A stretch of DNA of 64,000 nucleotides from Mycobacterium sp. 1164985.4 (GCF_001668575.1 NZ_LZMD01000093.1:1-64000); one strand, 5' to 3'; shown: positions 26,318 to 34,651, counted from the first letter of the stretch. Notes: generated by a model not told the origin, from the letters alone. Translations and numbers: made by a program.

Positions 26318-28111
26318 GTGCACTCGACGCGAAAATCGTTGGTAAATCTCCCAGTATCCGCACGCGCGCTGTTGGTGGCGGCGCTGATCCTGGCCGCCGC
26401 GGGTTGCTCGAACGCCGAAGACCGCCTGAACAACACGGTACGGGCGTTCGCTGAGGCGTTGTCGAAGGGCGACGCCACCGCCGCCGCGGCCGTCACGACC
26501 GATTCGGCCGCCGCAGCGGATACGCTGACCAAGCTCTTCGAAAGCCTCGGCACCGATGTGCAGGTCAAGGTGGCGTCGGTGCAGCACAACGACGACAAGC
26601 CGTCGACCTTCGGCCTCGACACCACCTGGAAGTTCCGCGACGGAACGAGCGAGTGGGCCTATACGACGAACGGCAGCGCAACCGCCTCGGGCGACGACGT
26701 CAAGATCGACTGGTCCCCGGCGACCGTCGCTCCCGGTCTGGACGAGGGACCGCTGTCCTACAGCACGCTCACGCCCGAACCGGCCGCGCGGGTTCTGGAC
26801 CGCACCGGCGCCGAGTTGCTGACCCAGCACGTCGTCACGCTGGTCAATCTTTCGCCCGGCGCGGACGTGAATGCCGTTGCCGCGCTGATCAATCCGATCG
26901 CGCCGGGAATGACCGGCGAGTCGCTGCGCGCGGACCTCGACGCGGCGGGCGGTAAACCGGTCACCGCGGTCACGCTGCGCCAGGAAGACCTCGCGCCGAT
27001 CGAAGCGCAGCTGGCCACGCTGCCGAACGTCACGCTCGCGCCGCAGACGCGGCTGCTGGCGACCGACAAGACGCTCACGTCGCCGACCCTGGCCGGGCTG
27101 ACCGAACTGTGGCAACAGCGCACCGATCAGGCTGCCGGATGGGCGGTCAGCGCGCAGACGCGTACGGGACCGCGCCGGGTGGGCGGCCAGGACGCCAAGC
27201 CCGTCGGCGACATCGCCAGCACCCTCGACATCGCGATGCTGCGGTCCGCCGAAGAAGCGCTGGCGCCGCTGCCCACGCCGGCGGCGCTGGTGGCGATCCA
27301 GCCGTCCACCGGAAACCTGCTGGCCGTCGCGCAGAACGCGCCCGCCGACGCGCAGGGGCCGATCGCGCTGACGGGTCTCTATCCGCCCGGTTCGACGTTC
27401 AAGACGGTGACCGTGTCGGCCGCGCTGCAGGCCGGCCAGGTCACCCCCGACAGCATCGTCGCCTGTCCCGCGACCGAGAACATCGAGGGCAGGCAGATAC
27501 CCAACGACGACAACTTCGACCTCGGCGACGTGCCGTTGCACACCGCGTTCGCCCGCTCCTGCAACACCACCATGGGCCGCCTGGCGGTGAACCTGCCGCC
27601 GGACGCGCTGACCAAGGCGGCCGCGCAACTCGGCCTCGGCATCGACTACACCGCCCCCGGTATGACAACCGTCACGGGCACTGTGCCGGAAGCCGACACG
27701 GCGGCTCTTCGCGTGGAAGAGGGGATCGGCCAGGGCCAGGTCACCGCGTCCCCGTTCGGAATGGCGCTGGTGGCCGCCGCCCTCGCGCGGGGTTCGGCAC
27801 CGGCACCGGCGATCGTCGAGGGGCAGCCCGGCACGCCCGACCAGACACCCGATCCGGTTCCGCCGGCCGTCGCTGAGCAGGTCCGGTCGATGATGCGCGA
27901 AACCGTCACCGGCGGAACCGCCCAGCAGTTGCAGGACATCCCCGGCATGCTTGGCAAGACCGGCACCGCCGAGTACATCGACGACACCCATGCCCACGGC
28001 TGGTTCGTCGGCATCGACGGTGATGTGGCGCTCGCGGTGTTCGTCAGCGATGCGGGCAGTTCCGCTCCGGCGGTCGACGCCGCGGGCCGCTTCCTGCGCG
28101 CAGGAGGCTAG
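26318..28111 (+). CDS. Penicillin-binding lipoprotein with NTF2-like N-terminal domain
   Basis: A 597-residue class B-type transpeptidase. A lipoprotein signal peptide ends in LILAAAGC; residues about 30-140 are an NTF2-like MecA_N domain (DRLNNTVRAFAEALSKGDAT). The transpeptidase domain has all three motifs: S359-T-F-K362, S414-C-N416 and K547-T-G549. It should crosslink peptidoglycan outside the membrane. Length and layout resemble Rv2864c, which lies elsewhere in M. tuberculosis. NTF2-domain PBPs of other bacteria include beta-lactam-insensitive members; nothing in this sequence proves that here. The stop overlaps the convergent DUF6542 gene by 4 bases. Confidence 0.92.
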   Translation: MHSTRKSLVNLPVSARALLVAALILAAAGCSNAEDRLNNTVRAFAEALSKGDATAAAAVTTDSAAAADTLTKLFESLGTDVQVKVASVQHNDDKPSTFGLDTTWKFRDGTSEWAYTTNGSATASGDDVKIDWSPATVAPGLDEGPLSYSTLTPEPAARVLDRTGAELLTQHVVTLVNLSPGADVNAVAALINPIAPGMTGESLRADLDAAGGKPVTAVTLRQEDLAPIEAQLATLPNVTLAPQTRLLATDKTLTSPTLAGLTELWQQRTDQAAGWAVSAQTRTGPRRVGGQDAKPVGDIASTLDIAMLRSAEEALAPLPTPAALVAIQPSTGNLLAVAQNAPADAQGPIALTGLYPPGSTFKTVTVSAALQAGQVTPDSIVACPATENIEGRQIPNDDNFDLGDVPLHTAFARSCNTTMGRLAVNLPPDALTKAAAQLGLGIDYTAPGMTTVTGTVPEADTAALRVEEGIGQGQVTASPFGMALVAAALARGSAPAPAIVEGQPGTPDQTPDPVPPAVAEQVRSMMRETVTGGTAQQLQDIPGMLGKTGTAEYIDDTHAHGWFVGIDGDVALAVFVSDAGSSAPAVDAAGRFLRAGG

Positions 28112-29223
28112 ATGTCGTACTCCCAGGAGTCGGCCTCGTAGCCGCGGGGTGCGCTTCGACGGGTGCGGTACTCCGCGCGGTCGCCGGCCTCCTCGCCGCG
28201 GTAACGCACACGCGAAATCGGGTGATGGGTCCCGTTACCGTTCGTGGCGCCGTTGCGGCCGTGCGGCTCGCGAGGCTCGTAGTTGTCGAAGCGGCGACGA
28301 CGTTCGGGGCGGTCGGCGGCCCGGTCGAAACCCCTGCGTTCGTGGCCCGCGCGGCGTTCGGAGGGGGGAGGACCGGGCTGACGCGGGTTGGGCGTGCGAG
28401 GCCGGCGACGGGGCTCGGGCGCGCCGGACGGCTCGGCGTGTCGGCCAGAGCGAGCGCGCCGCGGACGCTCGACGAGCGGGTCGATCGGCTCCACCTCGGG
28501 CGGCCGGACATGGCGGGACTGCGACGTCGTGCGCCTCGGCCGGCCGCTGCGATCCGCCGCGGGCCTGCCGGCACGCGATGCCGCCCTGTCGGTCCTGGCG
28601 GTCCGGCCCGCGCTCTGGGGACGCCTGCGGCGCGGCGGAGCGGCCACCTCGTCGTCCTCGTCACGGCGGCGCGAGGCGATCAAGGATTTGACCTTGGTCA
28701 CAATTGCCGTCGCTGCGGCCGCCACCGCCGTGGCGAGCGCAGATCTCGGCGCCTCGGAGTCCTCATCGGCGGAGGGGGACGCGCGACGGGCCGACATTCC
28801 GATGTACCAGCGGCACATGCCGATCAGCAGCACGGCCGCCGAGGTGAAGAACATCAGCGGAAAGCGTTCGATGAGGGGATAGCCGCAGTTGATCGCCAGA
28901 TCCTTGAGCCCGGTGAATTGGCCTCCGGTGAACAGGAAGTAGGAGCCCGGCACGGTCACGAACAGGAGCAAGGGCGGCTGGATGACCGCTGTGAACACCG
29001 CCTGCTGCCGGACCGCCAATACGGCAGCGAGGCACCCCAGGACGTAGCAGACGGCGAACACCGTGCTGAGTTCCTTGCTACCCGATCCGGCGTCGAACGC
29101 GAACCCGATCGTCGTTGCGGTGACCGCGATCAACACAGCACCCCACCCGGGTACACCGGGAAGGTTGGGATGCGCGGAGCGGTGGTCGGCGACGACGGCC
29201 GACCGTGCGCGCTGTGCTGACAC
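28108..29223 (-). CDS. DUF6542 membrane protein with long basic disordered tail
   Basis: A 371-residue protein at the Rv1111c position. Residues about 20-160 hold four transmembrane helices (GWGAVLIAVTATTIGFAF, VFAVCYVLGCLAAVLAV, PPLLLFVTVPGSYFLF, FFTSAAVLLIGMCRWYIG), the DUF6542 domain. The remaining 200 residues are rich in arginine, proline, glutamate and serine and should be disordered in the cytoplasm. Function is unknown; the charged tail could bind nucleic acid or cell-envelope partners. GTG 29223 is the best start because it begins just before the first helix. It is divergent from ychF across 84 bases. Confidence 0.8.
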   Translation of the reverse strand: MSAQRARSAVVADHRSAHPNLPGVPGWGAVLIAVTATTIGFAFDAGSGSKELSTVFAVCYVLGCLAAVLAVRQQAVFTAVIQPPLLLFVTVPGSYFLFTGGQFTGLKDLAINCGYPLIERFPLMFFTSAAVLLIGMCRWYIGMSARRASPSADEDSEAPRSALATAVAAAATAIVTKVKSLIASRRRDEDDEVAAPPRRRRPQSAGRTARTDRAASRAGRPAADRSGRPRRTTSQSRHVRPPEVEPIDPLVERPRRARSGRHAEPSGAPEPRRRPRTPNPRQPGPPPSERRAGHERRGFDRAADRPERRRRFDNYEPREPHGRNGATNGNGTHHPISRVRYRGEEAGDRAEYRTRRSAPRGYEADSWEYDI

Positions 29224-29292
29224 AGGTAGACCGTACCGGCTTTCGCTCCCTGTGGCTGTCAGCGCGGTTCGGGCGTGCCCGTCACGGTCTCC

Positions 29293-29298
29293 TAGACT
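29293..29298 (+). promoter_or_regulatory. -10 element of a leaderless ychF promoter
   Basis: TAGACT matches the SigA -10 consensus and ends 9 bases before the GTG start codon, so transcription should begin at or within two or three bases of the start. No ribosome-binding site is present, consistent with leaderless translation. Confidence 0.55.
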
Positions 29299-29307
29299 CT
29301 GGACCCT

Positions 29308-30381
29308 GTGAGCTTGAACCTGGGAATCGTCGGCCTGCCGAACGTCGGAAAATCGACGCTGTTCAACGCGTTGACGCGAAACGACGTCCTCGCGGCCAAC
29401 TACCCGTTCGCCACGATCGAACCCAACGAGGGCGTCGTGCCGCTGCCTGATCCGAGATTGGCGGAGCTCGCCAAGATGTTCGGCTCGGAAAAGATCATTC
29501 ATGCGCCGGTCACCTTCGTTGATATCGCCGGGATCGTCAAGGGCGCCTCCGAAGGCGCTGGGCTGGGCAACAAATTTCTCGCGAACATCCGCGAAAGCGA
29601 CGCGATCTGCCAAGTGGTGCGGGTGTTCAGCGACGATGACGTGGCTCACGTCGACGGCCGCATCGACCCGAAGTCCGACATCGAGGTCATCGAGACGGAG
29701 TTGATCCTCGCGGATATGCAGACGCTCGAAAAGGCGCTTCCGCGACTGGAGAAGGAAGCCAGGACGCACAAGGAACGCCGACCGGCGCACGAAGCCGCAG
29801 TGGCTGCACAGGAGGTTCTCAACGGCGGGACGACATTGTTCGCCGCGGGCGTCGACGCGTCACCGTTGCGGGAGCTGAACCTGCTGACCACGAAACCGTT
29901 CCTGTACGTGTTCAACGCCGATGAGGCGGTGCTGACCGACGAGGCCCGCAAGAACGAGTTGCGCGAACTGGTGGCTCCCGCAGACGCGGTGTTCCTGGAC
30001 GCGAAGATCGAGGCCGAGCTGCAGGAACTCGACGATGAGTCGGCCGCCGAGCTGCTGGAGTCGATCGGCCAGACCGAGCGCGGGCTGGATGCGTTGGCGC
30101 GGGCGGGTTTTCACACGCTGAAGTTGCAGACGTTTCTCACCGCGGGGCCGAAGGAGTCCCGCGCGTGGACGATTCACCAGGGCGACACCGCGCCGAAGGC
30201 GGCCGGCGTCATCCACACCGACTTCGAGAAGGGCTTCATCAAGGCCGAGATCGTCTCCTACGACGACCTGATCGAGGCCGGGTCCATGGCCGCGGCGAAG
30301 GCCGCGGGCAAGGTGCGGATGGAGGGCAAGGACTACGTCATGGCCGACGGCGACGTCGTCGAGTTCCGCTTCAACGTCTAG
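29308..30381 (+). CDS. ychF: Redox-regulated ATPase/GTPase YchF (Ola1 family)
   Basis: A 357-residue Obg-family P-loop protein. [12 protein letters not shown] (residues 8-19) is the G1 motif, [20 protein letters not shown] covers switch II, and the C-terminal TGS domain begins about residue 275 ([18 protein letters not shown]). YchF binds ATP in preference to GTP and associates with ribosomes; it affects stress responses in other bacteria. It matches Rv1112 in place. The GTG start gives the usual [11 protein letters not shown] terminus. The next gene, arr, is convergent. Confidence 0.96.
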   Translation: MSLNLGIVGLPNVGKSTLFNALTRNDVLAANYPFATIEPNEGVVPLPDPRLAELAKMFGSEKIIHAPVTFVDIAGIVKGASEGAGLGNKFLANIRESDAICQVVRVFSDDDVAHVDGRIDPKSDIEVIETELILADMQTLEKALPRLEKEARTHKERRPAHEAAVAAQEVLNGGTTLFAAGVDASPLRELNLLTTKPFLYVFNADEAVLTDEARKNELRELVAPADAVFLDAKIEAELQELDDESAAELLESIGQTERGLDALARAGFHTLKLQTFLTAGPKESRAWTIHQGDTAPKAAGVIHTDFEKGFIKAEIVSYDDLIEAGSMAAAKAAGKVRMEGKDYVMADGDVVEFRFNV

Positions 30382-30391
30382 GTCGATCGCT

Positions 30392-30802
30392 TCAATTGAT
30401 GATTTCCCCGCGTTCGTCGGTGGAGATCTTCGCGAGTCGTTCGCGCCACACCTGAAGTTCTTCGGGGGACAGCCGCGTCCAGTCGTGGACTTCCTCGACC
30501 ACGCGCAGTGGCTCGCGGCTGCGGTACGAGCGGGTCGGATTGCCGGGGAATTTCTTGTCGGTGACATTCGGATCGTCTTCGAACTCACCGGTCGGTTCGA
30601 CGACGTACACCCGCGGCATGCCGTCGCCCGCCGCGAGTTCGGCCGCCAGCCCTGCACCGTCGCGCAGCGCCGTGAAGTAGATGTGGTTCATCAGGATCTC
30701 GGGCCGGTAGTTGGACGGAAAGCCCGCGGTGAGCAGGTCTCCTGGCTTCAGGTCGGCCTTCGTCCCGTGGAAGAACGGGCCCTTCTCCAGCCGGGCATTC
30801 AT
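30392..30802 (-). CDS. arr: Rifamycin NAD-dependent ADP-ribosyltransferase (Arr)
   Basis: Transfers ADP-ribose from NAD to the ansa-bridge hydroxyl of rifampicin, inactivating the drug in the cytoplasm. The 136-residue protein is close to M. smegmatis Arr: FFHGTKADLKPGD, MNHIYFTALRDG, VVEPTGEFEDDPNVTDKK and FPGNPTRSYRSREP. The catalytic histidine, tyrosine and aspartate correspond to H12, Y42 and D76 or D77. ATG 30802 has AGAGAAC upstream. The gene sits between ychF and a truncated VOC gene at the edge of an islet of broken genes. Native role in the absence of drug is unknown. Confidence 0.93.
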   Translation of the reverse strand: MNARLEKGPFFHGTKADLKPGDLLTAGFPSNYRPEILMNHIYFTALRDGAGLAAELAAGDGMPRVYVVEPTGEFEDDPNVTDKKFPGNPTRSYRSREPLRVVEEVHDWTRLSPEELQVWRERLAKISTDERGEIIN

Positions 30803-30836
30803 GTTCTCTAGGCTACGTCTCCCGGTGGAGTCCAAT

Positions 30837-31037
30837 TTCAGGGCGAGTGTTCGGTTTATCGTCGATCATGTGGACGCCGAATATGACCGTCTACGTGAAG
30901 TTTTCGAGGACGTCCTCACAGAACTGACCATGATTCCGTGGGGCACCCGGGCGCCGCTGTTCCGCGATCCCGATGGCAACTCCGTCAATTTCTTCACCCC
31001 GGTCACCGACGAAGCCCGGGCCAGGTTCGGAGGCTAA
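30837..31037 (+). pseudogene. C-terminal remnant of a VOC (glyoxalase/dioxygenase) protein
   Basis: The frame encodes VRFIVDHVDAEYDRLREVF, TMIPWGTRAPLFRDPDGN and VNFFTPVTDEARARF, the second half of a vicinal-oxygen-chelate domain including the metal-ligand region before the final strand. The first half is absent; upstream bases belong to arr on the other strand. The breakpoint lies near 30835, inside the arr promoter. An internal GTG could permit expression of about 55 residues, but half a VOC module would not fold normally. It is best read as a deletion or insertion remnant. Confidence 0.7.
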
Positions 31038-31102
31038 CTGTTCGACGGTTGCTTCCGGCTTCCGTCTGGTTTCCGCCGTGCCTCGCGGAATAAGGTCGCA
31101 CC

Positions 31103-31465
31103 ATGGTCGGTGACGAAGGGGCCGATGCTTCCGAATCGGATGATCGCGACGACAGCGCCCATCGCGAGGAGGAACTCGCACGACGCGAGCATGTTGCCGA
31201 CGAACGGGACCGCATCGCGGACGAGCGAGAACGCATTGCGGACGAGCGAGAACGCATTGCGGACGAGCGCGAGCAGCGGGCGGACGAACGCGAAGGTGCG
31301 ACAGTGCAGCGCGAGCGTGAGCGACTGCACCGCGTCGCTGAACGCGCTGAGCGCGAGCAAGCCGCGCAAAGGCGGGGCAGCGCCGAGATCGAACGCGAGG
31401 TCGCCGAGGTCGCCCGTGAGGTGGAGAAGACGCGACGCCTCGGAGATTCGTCGAGGGACGAGTGA
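31103..31465 (+). CDS. Repeat-built charged coiled-coil protein
   Basis: A 120-residue protein of almost only E, R, A, D and hydrophobic i/e positions. Seven-residue units of the form DERxRIA recur from about residue 33 to 67 and match a 21-base DNA repeat. The whole protein is predicted to be one long alpha-helix or coiled coil, without signal peptide or membrane segment. ATAAGG lies 9 bases before the ATG, so translation is plausible. No function is recognised. The DNA repeats suggest growth by slippage; strains may differ in length. Confidence 0.6.
   Translation: MVGDEGADASESDDRDDSAHREEELARREHVADERDRIADERERIADERERIADEREQRADEREGATVQRERERLHRVAERAEREQAAQRRGSAEIEREVAEVAREVEKTRRLGDSSRDE
31199..31303 (+). 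repeat. 21-base tandem repeat inside the coiled-coil gene
   Basis: Five consecutive 21-base units. The two central ones (31220-31240 and 31241-31261) are identical and start GACGAGCGAGAACGC; flanking units (31199, 31262, 31283) are diverged. Each unit encodes seven residues, DERERIA, one heptad turn. Confidence 0.85.
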
Positions 31466-31562
31466 AAGCGACCTCTCAGCCGTCTACCGCGACTACCTGA
31501 GCTGTCTGAATGACCGGCGGTGGCCGGACGGTTGGCCGGACTGTTTGATCGGCAGGCAGTGA
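31461..31562 (+). pseudogene. N-terminal fragment of a SnoaL-like ester cyclase
   Basis: The frame reads SDLSAVYRDYLSCLNDRRWP, which resembles the first helix of SnoaL/ester-cyclase NTF2-fold proteins (typically YRxYLxCLNxRRWxxL). Homology ends after about 22 residues and a stop follows at 31560. There is no own start codon: the fragment begins where the coiled-coil gene ends, in another frame. It is most simply a truncated remnant. Recognition is by pattern only. Confidence 0.4.
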
Positions 31563-31651
31563 GTGCTCCGAGTATCCCGAATGGCTGCGGTGCATCTGGG
31601 AATCTGCGGGCACACTGCTCAATTCTTGGCGCTCAATCGGCGGCGGTGCGG

Positions 31652-31996
31652 ATGTTGCACCGGGCCTCCTTGACTAGGACAGATTCCGGCCTTCCGGACC
31701 GCATATAAGTCTCCGCTCGTCGCGGCGTCAGTTGGGATGATCTGCAGAAGCAGCTCAAGAAGGCAAATGAACTCGCCCGGAAGCACGGCGCCGAAAACGT
31801 CACGACGTTGGTAACCATGATCGGTGGCGACGCGACGAACACCCTATGCGTACTTTCCAGCGCCGAGGACTGGTCACGCTACGGCCAAATCCAAGAAGCC
31901 ATGATGAGTGATCCGGAGATGCACGCCCTCTTGGTTGAGGCTGCCCAGATGGCCAATTGGCAGACTTACGTCAGCCAGACGATCCCAGACCTCTGA
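31652..31996 (+). pseudogene. Small conserved-looking gene broken by a nonsense codon
   Basis: From ATG 31652 the frame reads MLHRASLTRTDSGLPDRI, then TAA (31706-31708), then continues for 96 codons without another stop: GVSWDDLQKQLKKANELARK, EDWSRYGQIQEAMMSDPEM and TYVSQTIPDL. The downstream part has clear protein-like composition but no ATG before residue 37 of it, and only a TTG at 31808. One C-to-A or T-to-A change in a tyrosine codon would explain it. The family resembles short actinobacterial hypothetical proteins. Expression of a C-terminal part from TTG 31808 (62 residues) is possible. Confidence 0.5.
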
Positions 31997-32179
31997 CGCC
32001 TGGCTTGCATCGAGTTGCACGAATCGACGGTCGCGAGCTGAAAGCCGAATGCGCCTCGAATCGCCCCGGAGACGAAGGTAACGGGACGCCGAGTGAGCCA
32101 CGCTGGCAAAGGTCAACCGCACGTCAACTGCAAACAACCAACGTCGTTGAGCTGAGTGTTGGCGGCGTAGCATTCTGGG

Positions 32180-32926
32180 GTGGGTTTCAGCGTCCCGCCT
32201 CAGGCCTACGCGCGATTCATGGGTAGGTACGCCGAGCCACTTGCAAAGGTCTTCGTCGCATTTGCAGGGGTCCGCGCAGGGGAGAAGGTGCTCGACGTCG
32301 GCTGCGGCCCAGGAACGCTGATCCGGCAACTTGTGTCGGTTGGAGTTGAGGTAGCGGCCATCGATCCTTCGATGCCGTTCGTCGACGCCGTCCGTGAACA
32401 GTTCCCGGGGATCGACGTACGGCGCGGTTTTGCTGAAGAATTACCTTATGCCGCAGCATCTTTCGATGCGGCTCTAGCACAATTGGTGGTGCACTTCATG
32501 ACGGACCCGGTGGCCGGCGTCAGACAGATGGCGCGGGTGGTCCGGCGGGGTGGCGTCGTCGCGGCATGTGTGTGGGATGGACCGACCGGTGCACTGGCCC
32601 CGTTCTGGGAGGCCGTTCATGTACTTGATCCGGAAGCGGAGGATGAAGCGCTCCTCACCGGCGCGCGCAGGGCACACCTGACCGAAATGTGGGAGGCGGC
32701 CGGGTTGCGGGACGTTGCAGAAGAGTCGCTCGTCGTTGACGTAGTGCATCCGACTTTCGACGAGTGGTGGGAACCCTACACATACGGTGTCGGTCCGGCC
32801 GGTGACTACGTTCGCAAACTAGATGTGGAAGGTCGCTTGCGTCTCGAATCAACCGCTCGGGACCGTCTGGGTGATGGCCCGTTCACCGTCAGCGCCGCCG
32901 CATGGGCCGCCCGCGGGACGGTCTGA
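32180..32926 (+). CDS. SAM-dependent methyltransferase, class I
   Basis: A 248-residue Rossmann-fold methyltransferase of the UbiE/COQ5-like type. VLDVGCGPGTLIRQL (about residues 37-51) is motif I binding S-adenosylmethionine; AAIDPSMPFVDA is motif II, and FDAALAQLVVHFMTDP and ARVVRRGGVVAACVW match the later motifs. The substrate-binding C-terminal half is not diagnostic. The GTG start has no strong ribosome-binding site, and 184 bases upstream hold no gene. Small-molecule methylation is likely; the acceptor cannot be named. Codon use looks slightly less GC-rich than its neighbours, fitting acquisition within the islet. Confidence 0.85.
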   Translation: MGFSVPPQAYARFMGRYAEPLAKVFVAFAGVRAGEKVLDVGCGPGTLIRQLVSVGVEVAAIDPSMPFVDAVREQFPGIDVRRGFAEELPYAAASFDAALAQLVVHFMTDPVAGVRQMARVVRRGGVVAACVWDGPTGALAPFWEAVHVLDPEAEDEALLTGARRAHLTEMWEAAGLRDVAEESLVVDVVHPTFDEWWEPYTYGVGPAGDYVRKLDVEGRLRLESTARDRLGDGPFTVSAAAWAARGTV

Positions 32927-33158
32927 CGGCAACGGTATCGCTTCAGCAGTCGACTCGTGAGCGGTGAATCGCTGGTCACCGGTATCGGGGCGCGGTCCTC
33001 GGCGATCGCCTCTTCTCGCGAAAGGAAACGTGTAGCTGCGATGCTGTGCTTTGCATTTCGCGTCTCTCACTCCCGGGTCCAAGCAGCCGAATGGTGCTGT
33101 GAGGCAACGCTACGGCGGAGGCAGGAGTGATCGAACCGCGGGAGTTAGATTTAGCGGC

Positions 33159-33524
33159 ATGTCTGAAGACTGGCGCATGAACCGGGTCGACGAGATTCGG
33201 TCGTTGATCAAGGAAGCCGAACCCGACGTGGTCGAGGAGATCAAGTGGCGTAAGCCGTCGAACCCCGATGGCGTGCCTGCGTTCTCGTTGGACGGGCTCA
33301 TCTGCACGCTGGAGATGTACAAGGGCAAGGTCAAGGTGAACTTCGCCAAGGGTTCGTCCATCGCCGACCCGAACAACCTGTTCAACGCGAGCCTGCATGC
33401 GCCGGTGGGGCGGTCGATCGATCTGCAGGAACACGACGAGCTGGATCCCGAGAAGTTCAAGGCGCTGATCAATGCTGCGGTCGAGGTCAACCGGAGCAAT
33501 AAGGCCTCCAAGCGCCGCAAATGA
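33159..33524 (+). CDS. DUF1801 family protein
   Basis: A 121-residue cytosolic protein with the DUF1801/YdhG-like pattern: an N-terminal helix (VDEIRSLIKEAEPDVVEEIK), then WRKPSNPDGVPAFSLDGLIC with strands, VKVNFAKGSSI and a C-terminal helix ending in KASKRRK. Related domains have an iron-chaperone-like (frataxin-like) fold, but function in bacteria is unclear. Start ATG 33159 is preceded by GGGAG at 14 bases. The 232 bases upstream (32927-33158) hold no supported gene. Confidence 0.72.
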   Translation: MSEDWRMNRVDEIRSLIKEAEPDVVEEIKWRKPSNPDGVPAFSLDGLICTLEMYKGKVKVNFAKGSSIADPNNLFNASLHAPVGRSIDLQEHDELDPEKFKALINAAVEVNRSNKASKRRK

Positions 33525-33621
33525 GGCGTCCCGCGCGTCGGTGCGGCACTCTCGAGTAAGGCGAACACCGTGCCGGGAGTCACCTGGCAGGCCAGGCGGA
33601 CGCTACCGCGTTGACGGCCGG

Positions 33622-33861
33622 TCACGGCGCAGGGATGGCAATCCGCACCGAACCGTCGCACATCTGCACGGTCGGACCGGCGACCCGCACCGAACCGTCG
33701 CATAGCCGCGTCTGCGGGGAGTGCACCCAGCCATCGCCGGGAACCGCGGGATCTGCGTACTCGATCCTCCACTGCGGATGCGGTGACGGCGTAGCGCCTG
33801 CAGATCCTGCGGCCAGTCCCGCCGCGAGCGCGGCGGCACCCGCCAATGTCGCCCCGACCAA
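33622..33861 (-). CDS. Small exported protein with twin CDGSVR repeats
   Basis: A 79-residue frame with a signal-peptide core (ATLAGAAALAAGLAAGSAGA, cleavage likely after it) and a mature part of about 55 residues, including two copies of CDGSVR (LCDGSVRVAGPTV and MCDGSVRIAIPAP). The two cysteines could pair. The only canonical start is TTG 33861, which would lack the basic n-region. Upstream codons (TNKLKKT) would supply it if translation began at a non-standard ATC (33888) that has AAGGA 12 bases before it. A secreted mycobacterial peptide of unknown role is the best description. Confidence 0.5.
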   Translation of the reverse strand: MVGATLAGAAALAAGLAAGSAGATPSPHPQWRIEYADPAVPGDGWVHSPQTRLCDGSVRVAGPTVQMCDGSVRIAIPAP

Positions 33862-34014
33862 CGTCTTCTTCAGCTTGTTCGTCGTGATTTCCGCTTGGTT
33901 CCTTCCGCGAAGGCGTCGCGCTGTGTCGCGTCACCGATGCGGCAAGTACAAGGTGTGAGACGCGCTACCGATCCCAAGAAACGTGGTCGCCGAAATCGGG
34001 TTCAATGTTCTTCG

Positions 34015-34500
34015 ATGGCACGCACAGATACCGCATCGAAGGTGGTCAAGGCTCCGTTGAGCCGTGTCTTCGAAGCCCTCGTCGACCCCGAGGCACTCGC
34101 CGAGTGGCTGCCCCCGGCCGGGATGACAGGCCGGTTCGAACACTTCGACGCCCGCCCGGGTGGCTCGTACCGAATGATCCTGACGTACGTCGACCCGCCC
34201 GGGCACGGCGGTAAGACCGACGCCGATTCCGATGTCGTCCAGGGGCGCTTCGTCGAGATAGAATCCGACAATCGAGTCGTCCAAACGGTCGAGTTTGATT
34301 CGGCCGAAACGACTTTCGGCGGCACGATGACCATGACGTGGACGGTGACGCGAGTCGACGGCGGGACGCGCGTGGAGGTGCGCGCCGACGACGTGCCTCT
34401 CGGGATCTCGGCGGCCGACCATGCGGACGGGATGAACTCCTCGCTGGACAACCTGGCGACCTACCTCGCCAAGCGGCAGATCGTGTTTCGCCCCGAGTGA
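34015..34500 (+). CDS. SRPBCC/AHSA1-like domain protein
   Basis: A 161-residue Bet v 1-fold protein of the Aha1-C/CalC-like group: KVVKAPLSRVFEALVDPEAL, EWLPPAGMTGRFEHFDARPG and GGSYRMILTY are typical, as is the closing helix HADGMNSSLDNLATYLA. Such domains bind hydrophobic ligands or act as polyketide-resistance or stress proteins. No enzymatic residue can be assigned. The ATG chosen is the one matching the family start. The preceding bases back to 33890 contain no gene. It is followed by the promoter of the WGxxGxxG gene. Confidence 0.8.
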   Translation: MARTDTASKVVKAPLSRVFEALVDPEALAEWLPPAGMTGRFEHFDARPGGSYRMILTYVDPPGHGGKTDADSDVVQGRFVEIESDNRVVQTVEFDSAETTFGGTMTMTWTVTRVDGGTRVEVRADDVPLGISAADHADGMNSSLDNLATYLAKRQIVFRPE

Positions 34501-34599
34501 GACGGTCAAGCGATGCACGCACGATGCATTTGCCGGCTTTCTGTGCGCGCAGGATTGAGCGAGTTTCCTTTGGGTAGACCTGTGCCCGAGCTAGGGGGG

Positions 34600-34614
34600 T
34601 GGGCACGGTGCCCA
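34600..34614. promoter_or_regulatory. 15-base palindrome upstream of the WGxxGxxG gene
   Basis: TGGGCACGGTGCCCA has perfect 7-base arms around a single central G. It lies 37 bases upstream of the ATG at 34652, in the leader or promoter. Either a regulator operator or a short RNA hairpin is possible. Confidence 0.45.
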
Positions 34615-34651
34615 AGGGTCCACTGGCTCCAGACACAAAGGAGCAAAAGAA

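Noticed and set aside
28222-29220. 332-codon plus-strand frame, very rich in arginine
   Set aside because: Antisense to the DUF6542 gene, whose membrane helices and disordered tail are clearly the coding sense.
31957-32226. 89-codon frame upstream of the methyltransferase
   Set aside because: Overlaps the preceding broken gene and the methyltransferase start in another frame, with no protein-like pattern or ribosome-binding site.
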